This document shows, piece by piece, positions 57,102 through 64,000 of a stretch of 64,000 bases of DNA. The stretch spans positions 1 to 64,000 of the forward strand of contig NZ_JAPTNL010000011.1 of the NCBI RefSeq assembly GCF_026891095.1, given 5' to 3'. The position numbers and the translations under genes are program-made. Position 1 is the first letter of the stretch. Each line of letters starts with the position of its first letter. Source of the DNA: Roseovarius salincola (lineage in GTDB: Bacteria > Pseudomonadota > Alphaproteobacteria > Rhodobacterales > Rhodobacteraceae). A model generated the notes under the pieces. The model saw only the letters and a list, made by a program, of their open reading frames with translations, searched no databases and was not told where the DNA came from.

Positions 57102-58423
57102 TGTCCCAGGAACTCATCGCCGTTGTCATGTTCTCCGGCATGATGCTGATGCTGATGACCGGACAGCGCGTGTTCGGTGCAATTGGTTTCGTCGGTGCGT
57201 TGGCCGGGCTGATGCTTTGGGGCACCGGCGGAGCGGAAATTCCGTTTTCCGCCGCCATGAAGCTGATGAAATGGTATCCGCTGCTGACGCTGCCGATGTT
57301 CATCTTCATGGGCTACGTTCTGTCCGAAAGCCGCATCGCGGACGACCTCTACAAGATGTTCCACGTCTGGATGGGGCCGGTGCGCGGCGGGCTTGCCATC
57401 GGCACGATCGGGTTGATGGTGCTGATCTCGGCGATGAACGGCCTCTCGGTGGCCGGCATGGCGATCGGCGCCACCATCGCCCTGCCCGAATTGTTGCGGC
57501 GCAATTACGACAAGCTGATGGTAACCGGCGTGATCCAGGCGGGGTCCTCACTGGGTATCCTCGTGCCGCCATCCGTGGTGCTGGTGCTCTATGCGATGAT
57601 CGCGCGCCAGCCGGTCGGACAGCTTTGGCTGGCCGGGATCGTGCCGGGGCTGATGATGGCCACGCTCTTCATCGTTTACATCTGGCTGCGCTGCCGCATT
57701 CAGCCCGAACTGGGGCCGGTCCTGCCCAAGGAAGAGCGCAACGTTCCTATGTCTGAAAAACTGCGCCTCTTACGCGCGGGGCTGCTGCCGCTGTTGATCT
57801 TCGCCACCATGATGGTGCCTTTCGTCAAGGGCTGGACCTCGCTCGTGGAAAGCTCGGCCATCGGCGCGATGACGGCCTTTATGGCCGCGGTGCTCAAGGG
57901 GCGCATGACCCGCGCCGTGTTTGAAAAATCCGTGCGCAGCACGCTGGCGATCTCCTGCATGTTCATGTGGATCATCCTCGCCGCGCTCGGTTTCGGCGCG
58001 ATCTTCGACGGGCTGGGCGCGGTGCGCGCCATCGAGGATCTCTTTACCGCGCAGCTTGGCCTTGGGCCCTGGGGCATCCTGATCCTGATGCAGCTCAGCT
58101 TCATCATCATGGGCACGTTTCTTGACGATACCGCCATGCTGGTCATCGTCGCCCCGCTCTATGTGCCGCTGGTGGGCGCATTGGGCTTCGATCTGATCTG
58201 GTATGGTGTGCTTTACACGATCACCACGCAGATCGCCTACATGACCCCGCCCTTCGGCTATAACCTCTTTCTGATGCGCGCCATGGCCCCGCCGGAAATC
58301 CGCCTGCGCGACATCTACCGCTCGATCATTCCCTTTGTGGCAATCATGGCCGGGGCGCTGGCGCTGGTGATGCTGTTTCCGCAGATCGCGCTCTGGCTGC
58401 CACACTACGTTTACGGCAAATAA
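57101..58423 (+). CDS. TRAP transporter large permease (DctM)
   Basis: 440 aa with about 12 membrane helices. The family motifs MNGLSVAGMAIGATIALPEL and GVIQAGSSLGILVPPSVVLV are present; GTFLDDTAMLVIVAPLYVPL and AYMTPPFGYNLFLMRAMAP are the second-repeat motifs. It starts directly at the dctQ stop. Confidence 0.92.
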   Translation: MSQELIAVVMFSGMMLMLMTGQRVFGAIGFVGALAGLMLWGTGGAEIPFSAAMKLMKWYPLLTLPMFIFMGYVLSESRIADDLYKMFHVWMGPVRGGLAIGTIGLMVLISAMNGLSVAGMAIGATIALPELLRRNYDKLMVTGVIQAGSSLGILVPPSVVLVLYAMIARQPVGQLWLAGIVPGLMMATLFIVYIWLRCRIQPELGPVLPKEERNVPMSEKLRLLRAGLLPLLIFATMMVPFVKGWTSLVESSAIGAMTAFMAAVLKGRMTRAVFEKSVRSTLAISCMFMWIILAALGFGAIFDGLGAVRAIEDLFTAQLGLGPWGILILMQLSFIIMGTFLDDTAMLVIVAPLYVPLVGALGFDLIWYGVLYTITTQIAYMTPPFGYNLFLMRAMAPPEIRLRDIYRSIIPFVAIMAGALALVMLFPQIALWLPHYVYGK

Positions 58424-58478
58424 CCCCAAGAAGAAGCCTCGCCAAACGGGGCCGAAACATAACAAGGAGAGAAAGAAA

Positions 58479-59516
58479 ATGACCACGACAAGACGCAAGT
58501 TCCTCAAAAGCGCCGGCATCGGCATCGCCGCAACGCCGCTGGCCGCCCCGGCCATCGCGCAATCCACCATCACATGGCGCATGCAGACCTATGCCGGCGC
58601 CGCCCTGGCCGAGCATGTGGTGAAACCCGCGATCGACACCTTCAACAAGATCGCCGGCGACCGCATGCAGATCGAACTCTATTTCGCCGATCAGCTGGTC
58701 CCCACCGGCGAGCTCTTTCGCGCTCTCCAGCGCGGCACAATCGACGCGGTGCAGTCGGATGACGATTCCATGGCCTCGCCCACCGAAGTCACCGTGTTCG
58801 GCGGCTACTTCCCGTTCGGCTCGCGCTATTCGCTCGATGTGCCGGTGCTGTTCAACCAGTATGGCCTCAAAGAGATCTGGGACGAGGAATATTCCAAGGT
58901 CGGCGTCAAACATATCAGCGCCGGGTCCTGGGACCCCTGCCATTTCGCGACCAAGGACCCGATCAACAGCCTCGAGGACCTCAAGGGCAAGCGGGTCTTC
59001 ACCTTCCCCACCGCGGGCCGCTTCCTGTCGCAGTTCGGCGTCGTGCCGGTGACCCTGCCCTGGGAGGACATCGAAGTCGCCGTGCAGACCGGCGAGCTTG
59101 ACGGCATCGCATGGTCGGGCATCACCGAGGACTATACCGTCGGCTGGGCCGACGTGACCGACTACTTCCTCACGAACAACATCTCGGGTGCCTGGGTCGG
59201 CCATTTCTTCGCCAATATGGGCCGCTGGGAAGAACTGCCCGAGGATCTGCAACTTCTGCTGGCGACCTGCATGGAGCAGTCGCATTACTATCGCCAGTGG
59301 TGGTATTGGGGCGGCGAGGCGCGGCTGCGCGTCAACGGCGAGAAAATGAAGCTCACCACGATCCCCGATGCCGAGTGGGCGACGGTCGAATCCGCCGCGC
59401 GCGAATTCTGGGACGAGATCGCGGCCGAGTCCGAAACCAAGGCGAAGGTCGTCGAGATCTTCAAGCAATACAATGCCGACATGGAGAAAGCGGGCCGCCC
59501 CTACCGCTACACCTGA
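58479..59516 (+). CDS. TRAP transporter substrate-binding protein (DctP)
   Basis: 345 aa. It has a Tat-type signal (TTRRKFLKSAGIGIAATPLA) and a DctP fold, with LEDLKGKRVFTFPTAGRFLS containing the arginine that contacts a carboxylate in this family. Aromatic-rich late segments (HYYRQWWYWGGEARL) suggest a ligand pocket that is not a simple C4-dicarboxylate. It is followed by a strong hairpin, as is common after binding-protein genes. Confidence 0.9.
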   Translation: MTTTRRKFLKSAGIGIAATPLAAPAIAQSTITWRMQTYAGAALAEHVVKPAIDTFNKIAGDRMQIELYFADQLVPTGELFRALQRGTIDAVQSDDDSMASPTEVTVFGGYFPFGSRYSLDVPVLFNQYGLKEIWDEEYSKVGVKHISAGSWDPCHFATKDPINSLEDLKGKRVFTFPTAGRFLSQFGVVPVTLPWEDIEVAVQTGELDGIAWSGITEDYTVGWADVTDYFLTNNISGAWVGHFFANMGRWEELPEDLQLLLATCMEQSHYYRQWWYWGGEARLRVNGEKMKLTTIPDAEWATVESAAREFWDEIAAESETKAKVVEIFKQYNADMEKAGRPYRYT

Positions 59517-59535
59517 ACCGGCACCACACTGACCC

Positions 59536-59560
59536 GAGGGGGCCGCTTCATGGCCCCCTC
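59536..59560 (+). terminator. Hairpin after dctP
   Basis: Perfect 9-bp stem GAGGGGGCC / GGCCCCCTC with a 7-nt loop, 19 bp after the dctP stop, then CCCTTGT. It may terminate partially or protect the upstream mRNA, since the operon appears to continue. Confidence 0.65.
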
Positions 59561-59586
59561 CCCTTGTATGAACGGAGCGAATGCAC

Positions 59587-60948
59587 ATGGCTGCCCTGAC
59601 CCTGGACGAGCTTAAAACCAAGGCCGCAAGCGGCGAAATCGACACGGTGCTGGTCTGCGCCGTCGACATGCAGGGCCGGCTGACCGGCAAGCGGTTCCAT
59701 GTGTCGAATTTCCTCGAAACCGCGCATGAGGAAACCCATTGCTGCAACTATCTCCTCGCCACCGATCTCGAAATGGCGACGCCGGACGGTTATGCGGCGA
59801 CAAGCTGGGCCTCGGGCTATGGCGACTATGTCATGAAACCCGACCTCTCGACGCTGTGCCCGGTCCCCTGGCTCGAAGGCACCGCGCTGGTGCTGTGCGA
59901 CTATCTCGATCACCATCACCACGCGCCCGTCCCCCACTCGCCCCGCCAGGTGCTTCAGGCGCAGGTGGCGCGCGCAAAGGCCATGGGCTTCACCCCGATG
60001 ATGGCGACCGAACTGGAATTCTTCCTGTTCATGAAAAGCTATGACGAGATCCGCGCCAGCGGCTATCGCGACCTCGAGACGCTGGTGAAATACAATCAGG
60101 ATTACTCGATCCAGTTCACCAGCCGCGAAGAACATGTCATGCGCCCGGTGCGCAACGCGCTCTATGCCATGGGCATCCCGGTCGAGAACACCAAGGGCGA
60201 GGCCGAAATCGGCCAGGAAGAGCTGAATATCCGTTACGGCGATGCGCTCACCGCCTGCGACCAGCACATCCTGGCAAAACACGCGGTCAAGGAAATCGCC
60301 CACCAGCATGGCCATGCGGCGACCTTCCTGCCTAAATGGCGCGCCGACAAGGTCGGCAGCGCCGCCCATATCCACCAGTCGCTTTTCGCCGACGGGGCCA
60401 ATGTCTTTCACGACCCGAAGGGCGCTCATGCCATGTCCGGGACCATGGGCCATTACGTCGCCGGCCTGCTCAAATACGCGCCCGACTGCATGTTGCTCAT
60501 GGCGCCCTATATCAACAGCTACAAGCGCTTCGTGCCCGGTACCTTCGCCCCTACCAAATCCGCCTGGTCGGTGGATAACCGCACCGCCGGTTTCCGCCTT
60601 GTGGGCGAAAACACCAAGGGCGTGCGCATCGAATGCCGCATCCCCGGCTCGGACATGAACCCCTATCTCGCCTGCGCAGGCCAGCTCGCCGCCGGGCTTG
60701 CCGGCATCGAGGAGAAGCTCGAACTCCCCGCGCCGGTCCAGGGCGATCTCTACAGCATGGATGACGTGGCCGAGGTACCCTACACGCTGAGCGCCGCCAC
60801 GGGGGCCTTCCGCAACTCCGCCATGCTGCGGCGCGCGCTTGGCGACGATGTCGTCGACCACTACACCCGCGCCGCCGAAGTCGAACAGGAAGACTTCGAC
60901 CGCACCGTCACCGATTACGAAATCCAGCGCGGCTTTGAACGCGCCTGA
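59587..60948 (+). CDS. Glutamine synthetase family protein (GlnT/PuuA-like)
   Basis: 453 aa from ATG 59587 (GGAG 9 nt upstream; ATG 59581 is the alternative). Catalytic elements are MATELEFFLF, GEAEIGQEELNIRYGDAL, the ATP/His segment GSAAHIHQSLF, and NRTAGFRLVGENTKGVRIEC. It lacks the adenylylation-loop features of housekeeping GlnA and falls with the gamma-glutamyl-amine ligases. With the dehydrogenases downstream it probably glutamylates an amine for oxidation, as in the Puu pathway (inference). Confidence 0.86.
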   Translation: MAALTLDELKTKAASGEIDTVLVCAVDMQGRLTGKRFHVSNFLETAHEETHCCNYLLATDLEMATPDGYAATSWASGYGDYVMKPDLSTLCPVPWLEGTALVLCDYLDHHHHAPVPHSPRQVLQAQVARAKAMGFTPMMATELEFFLFMKSYDEIRASGYRDLETLVKYNQDYSIQFTSREEHVMRPVRNALYAMGIPVENTKGEAEIGQEELNIRYGDALTACDQHILAKHAVKEIAHQHGHAATFLPKWRADKVGSAAHIHQSLFADGANVFHDPKGAHAMSGTMGHYVAGLLKYAPDCMLLMAPYINSYKRFVPGTFAPTKSAWSVDNRTAGFRLVGENTKGVRIECRIPGSDMNPYLACAGQLAAGLAGIEEKLELPAPVQGDLYSMDDVAEVPYTLSAATGAFRNSAMLRRALGDDVVDHYTRAAEVEQEDFDRTVTDYEIQRGFERA

Positions 60949-60964
60949 TCCCCAGAGGACTCGC

Positions 60965-62344
60965 ATGACCACCCTGACCTGCACATCGCCGATCGACGGA
61001 TCGGTCTTCGCCACCCGAGAGACCCTGACCGCGGACGCGGCCCGCGACGCCATCGCCAAGACCCGCGCCGCGCAGGCCGACTGGGCCGCGCACCCGCTTC
61101 AGGAACGCATCGACCTTGTGATGGCCGGTGTCGCCGCCATCGGAGAGATGAACGACGAAATCGTCCCCGAACTGGCCCGGATGATGGGCCGCCCCGTCCG
61201 CTATGGCGGCGAATTCGGCGGCTTCAACGAACGCGCGTCATACATGGCCGAAATCGCCCATGAGGGGCTGGCCGATATCGAAATCTCGGATGACGCGACG
61301 TTCCACCGCTATATCCGGCGCGTGCCGCATGGGGTGGTCTTCGTGGTTGCGCCCTGGAACTATCCTTACATGACGGCAATCAACACCGTCGCCCCGGCCC
61401 TGATCGCGGGCAACGCGGTGGTGCTGAAACACGCCACGCAAACCCTGCTGGTGGGCGAACGCATGGCGCGTGCCTTCCATGACGCGGGCGTGCCCGAAGA
61501 CGTGTTCCGCAACGTCTTTCTTGATCACGACACCACCTCGCAACTGATCTCGGAAAGCTGCTTCGATTTCGTCAACTTCACCGGCTCGGTGGGCGGCGGC
61601 AAGGCGATGGAACGCGCCGCCGCAGGCACCTTCACCGGGCTCGGGCTGGAACTTGGTGGCAAGGATCCGGGCTATGTGATGGAGGATGCCGATCTCGACG
61701 CGGCGGTCGATACGCTGATCGACGGCGCGATGTTCAACTCGGGCCAGTGCTGCTGCGGGATCGAACGCATCTACGTCCATGAAAGCCTGTTCGACGCCTT
61801 CGTCGAAAAGGCCGTGGCCATCGTCAACGGCTACAGGCTCGGCGACCCGCTCGACCCCGAAACCACCATCGGCCCGATGGCCAATGCCCGTTTCGCCGCC
61901 GAAGTGCGCGCCCAGATATCCGAGGCCTGCGACGGTGGCGCAACCGCCCATATCGACACCTTCCCGCAGGATGACGGCGGCACATACCTGACGCCCCAGA
62001 TCCTGACCGGCGTCACCCACGAGATGCGCGTCATGCGCGACGAAAGTTTCGGCCCCGTGGTCGGCATCATGCCGGTGCGCGACGACGCGCAGGCCATCGC
62101 GCTGATGAATGACAGCCCCTTCGGCCTCACCGCCTCGCTCTGGACCGCGGATGCGGCGCGCGCGGCGCGGATCGGCGACGCCATCGAGACCGGCACGATC
62201 TTCATGAACCGGGCCGATTACCTCGATCCGGCGCTCTGCTGGACCGGCTGCAAAAGCACCGGCCGGGGCGGCGCGCTCTCGGTCATCGGCTATCACAACC
62301 TCACCCGCCCGAAATCCTACCACCTCAAGAAGGTCACATCATGA
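60965..62344 (+). CDS. NAD(P)-dependent aldehyde dehydrogenase
   Basis: 459 aa. VAPWNYPYMTAINTVAPALI is the coenzyme loop, FTGSVGGGKAM the nucleotide motif, LELGGKDPGYV the catalytic Glu, and FNSGQCCCGIERIYV the nucleophilic Cys cluster. ATG 60965 starts 16 bp after the GS-like stop. It overlaps the alcohol dehydrogenase start by 4 bp. It is likely to oxidise the aldehyde made by the following enzyme or from the gamma-glutamyl amine. Confidence 0.92.
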   Translation: MTTLTCTSPIDGSVFATRETLTADAARDAIAKTRAAQADWAAHPLQERIDLVMAGVAAIGEMNDEIVPELARMMGRPVRYGGEFGGFNERASYMAEIAHEGLADIEISDDATFHRYIRRVPHGVVFVVAPWNYPYMTAINTVAPALIAGNAVVLKHATQTLLVGERMARAFHDAGVPEDVFRNVFLDHDTTSQLISESCFDFVNFTGSVGGGKAMERAAAGTFTGLGLELGGKDPGYVMEDADLDAAVDTLIDGAMFNSGQCCCGIERIYVHESLFDAFVEKAVAIVNGYRLGDPLDPETTIGPMANARFAAEVRAQISEACDGGATAHIDTFPQDDGGTYLTPQILTGVTHEMRVMRDESFGPVVGIMPVRDDAQAIALMNDSPFGLTASLWTADAARAARIGDAIETGTIFMNRADYLDPALCWTGCKSTGRGGALSVIGYHNLTRPKSYHLKKVTS

Positions 62345-63486
62345 GCCTCACCGCAAACTGGTCCTATCCGACCGCCATCCGCTTTGGCGCAGGCCGCATC
62401 GCGGAACTGCCCGACGCCTGCCGCCAGTCGTCGATCACCAAACCCCTGCTCGTGACCGACCGCGGGCTTGCCGGGCTGCCAATTACCGCACAGGCGCTCG
62501 ACGTCCTGCGCGAGGCCGGGCTTGATGCCGGGCTGTTCGCCGATGTCGATCCCAACCCCAATGAAACCAACCTCGCCGCCGGTGTCGCCGCCTATAACGC
62601 GGGCGGCCATGACGGCGTGATCGCCTTTGGCGGCGGCTCGGGGCTCGATCTGGGCAAATGCGTGGCCTTCATGGCCGGCCAGACCCGCCCGGTCTGGGAT
62701 TTCGAGGATATCGGCGATTGGTGGACCCGCGCCGATGCCGACGCCATCGCGCCCATCATCGCGGTGCCCACCACCGCCGGAACCGGCTCCGAAGTGGGCC
62801 GCGCGGGCGTGCTGACCAATTCCGAAACCCACGAGAAGAAAATCATCTTCCACCCCAAAATGCTGCCCGCCGTGGTGATCTGCGACCCCGAACTGACCGT
62901 CGGCATGCCGCGCGCCATCACTGCCGGGACCGGGCTTGACGCCTTCGCCCATTGCGTCGAGGCGTTCTCCTCGCCGCATTACCACCCGATGAGCCAGGGC
63001 ATCGCGCTCGAAGGGATGCGGCTGGTGGTCGAATACCTGCCGCGCGCCTATGAGGACGGCACCGATATCGAGGCCCGCGCCCAGATGATGAGCGCCGCCG
63101 CCATGGGCGCCACCGCCTTTCAGAAGGGGCTTGGCGCGATCCATGCCATGAGCCACCCCATTGGCGCACATTTCAACACCCATCACGGCACCACCAACGC
63201 CGTCTGCATGCCCGCCGTTCTGGACCTCAACGAACCGATGATCGCCGCGCGCTTCGACCTTGCCGCGAGCTACCTGGGGATCGAAGGCGGCTACAAGGGC
63301 TTCCGCGCCTTTGTCGACAGCTTCAACGACCGCCTTGGCGTGCCCAAGGGGCTGGCCGCGCTTGGCGTGAACGAAGCCGCCATTCCCGATCTGGTCAAAG
63401 GCGCGATCAAGGACCCGTCCTGCGGCGGCAATCCGGTGAAACTGACCGAAGAGAACCTGACCGCGCTCTTCCGCGCGGCGATGTAA
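62341..63486 (+). CDS. Iron-containing alcohol dehydrogenase
   Basis: 381-aa group III ADH. The NAD site is GGGSGLDLGKCVAFM, followed by PTTAGTGSEVGRAGVLT. The metal ligands are in DAFAHCVEAFSSPHYHPMSQ and GAIHAMSHPIGAHFNTHHGT (Asp, two or three His). Last gene of the catabolic operon. The pairing with aldehyde dehydrogenase suggests an alcohol-to-acid conversion of an intermediate. Confidence 0.92.
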   Translation: MSLTANWSYPTAIRFGAGRIAELPDACRQSSITKPLLVTDRGLAGLPITAQALDVLREAGLDAGLFADVDPNPNETNLAAGVAAYNAGGHDGVIAFGGGSGLDLGKCVAFMAGQTRPVWDFEDIGDWWTRADADAIAPIIAVPTTAGTGSEVGRAGVLTNSETHEKKIIFHPKMLPAVVICDPELTVGMPRAITAGTGLDAFAHCVEAFSSPHYHPMSQGIALEGMRLVVEYLPRAYEDGTDIEARAQMMSAAAMGATAFQKGLGAIHAMSHPIGAHFNTHHGTTNAVCMPAVLDLNEPMIAARFDLAASYLGIEGGYKGFRAFVDSFNDRLGVPKGLAALGVNEAAIPDLVKGAIKDPSCGGNPVKLTEENLTALFRAAM

Positions 63487-63494
63487 GCAGACCG

Positions 63495-63517
63495 GGGCGG
63501 GCAGGTGCTGTCCGCCC
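63495..63517. terminator. GC-rich hairpin between convergent genes
   Basis: 10-bp stem with one G-T pair (GGGCGGGCAG / CTGTCCGCCC) and a 3-nt loop, between the ADH stop and the dnaE2-like stop. It has no T run; a probable bidirectional transcription stop. Confidence 0.55.
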
Positions 63518-63538
63518 CCGCCCTTCCCCGGTTTCGCA

Positions 63539-64000
63539 TCAATGGAAATCCCGGCTTGGAAACAGCCGCTTGGCCTGCTCGCGCGGATGGCGCGCGCGCG
63601 GCGGATAGCGCGCGGGGCGGGGCGCGTCGTCGGCCTCTGGCCGGGTGACGCCGACCGCCTCGTCCAGCGGATGCCCCAGTTCGGCGAGGCGCGGCGACAG
63701 GTCTTCGACCTGCTGCGCGATCACATGCACGATGATGCCCTCGCGCTGAAGATAACCGCGCACCCGCAACAGCCGCCCCCCCATGACGACCCGGCGGAAT
63801 TGCTCGTATATCCTGGGCCAGACCACGATATTCGACACCCCGGTCTCATCTTCCAGCGTCAGGAATATCACCTCCGACGAGGTGCCGGGGCGCTGGCGCG
63901 TGATGACCAGCCCGCAGACGCTCACCTGTTTCAGCGGCGTTGTCGCCAACCGGTCATGCGGCGTCAGGTCAGGGATCGCCGGGCGCAGGATCTCCATCGG
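63539..64000 (-). CDS. dnaE2: Error-prone DNA polymerase DnaE2, C-terminal part
   Basis: The 3' end of a gene entering from the right edge; about 154 residues are seen. The OB-fold region SVCGLVITRQRPGTSSEVIF then LTLEDETGVSNIVVWPRIYE and HVIAQQVEDLS is characteristic of the C-terminus of DnaE2, the damage-induced alpha-subunit paralogue that works with ImuA/ImuB. The protein ends with a basic Arg/Pro tail (RYPPRARHPREQAKRLFPSR). Partial only: the catalytic domain is outside the window. Confidence 0.86.
   Translation of the reverse strand, partial: PMEILRPAIPDLTPHDRLATTPLKQVSVCGLVITRQRPGTSSEVIFLTLEDETGVSNIVVWPRIYEQFRRVVMGGRLLRVRGYLQREGIIVHVIAQQVEDLSPRLAELGHPLDEAVGVTRPEADDAPRPARYPPRARHPREQAKRLFPSRDFH

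Noticed and set aside
59548-61059. Long minus-strand frame (503 codons) over the GS-like gene
   Set aside because: It is antisense to a clear glutamine synthetase family gene; His/Gly/Ala-rich low-complexity content is typical of an antisense frame in high-GC DNA.
61238-62323. 361-codon minus-strand frame over the aldehyde dehydrogenase
   Set aside because: Antisense to a gene with intact catalytic motifs; no family resemblance or ribosome site.

Overview
The window looks like chromosome or a large replicon of an alphaproteobacterium of the Rhodobacterales (Roseobacter group). The reasons are high-GC codon use, a VPLPA-CTERM sorting protein, TRAP transporters, class I PHB genes and the general style of the protein sequences. 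No rRNA, tRNA or CRISPR array was seen.

Layout. 1-7.7 kb: a frameshifted unidentified gene, a VPLPA-CTERM protein, a MacAB-like ABC exporter (adaptor, FtsX-type permease, ATPase), an orphan Tat-exported family 5 solute-binding protein, a start-less rhodanese remnant and a YflT-like stress protein. 8-18 kb: metF; a leftward cupin / Lpd-like flavoprotein / MgtC-DUF4010 operon; a coiled-coil protein; a heavily decayed DNA ligase D gene (PE-LIG-POL); a ribosome hibernation factor fused to a cold-shock domain; a host-attachment-family protein; cbpA-cbpM. 18-31.7 kb: an arginine deiminase operon (YfcC-type carrier, arcA, Acg-type nitroreductase, arcB, arcC) divergent from a complete N-type ATPase operon atpDCQ-(antiporter)-RBEFAG. 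32-43.5 kb: HdeD, a secreted coiled-coil protein, an SDR and a possible CYTH-like protein leftward; phaA-phaB-phaC, a collapsed MaoC-phosphotransacetylase gene and ackA rightward; then a 71-aa protein, a CBS-pair protein, a Crp/Fnr regulator, a phasin and a dodecin. 43.6-53.9 kb: a P2A cation ATPase, a YhiI-RbbA-YhhJ-like ABC system, an isochorismatase-family hydrolase and an APH/P-loop kinase. An IS5-family remnant at 54.1-54.6 kb separates this from a catabolic operon (RpiR regulator, N-formylglutamate amidohydrolase family, TRAP transporter, glutamine-synthetase-like ligase, aldehyde and alcohol dehydrogenases). The window ends in the 3' part of a dnaE2-like gene.

Main biological point. 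Eight 14-bp palindromes of the form TTRAC-N4-RTYAA occur in promoter regions of this block, most of them 52-87 bp before a start codon. They precede cupin-lpd-mgtC, the coiled-coil gene, hpf, the arc operon, the atp operon, the CYTH-like/PHB pair, the 71-aa/CBS pair, the phasin and the APH-kinase gene. A Crp/Fnr-type regulator without an Fe-S cysteine set lies inside the block. The target genes form an energy-starvation or anoxia survival programme: substrate-level ATP from arginine and acyl phosphate, an ATP-driven ion pump, PHB storage, ribosome hibernation and stress chaperones. Several classes (CBS pair, P2A ATPase, Acg nitroreductase, HPF-like factor, APH-P-loop kinase) are also found in the mycobacterial DosR dormancy regulon.
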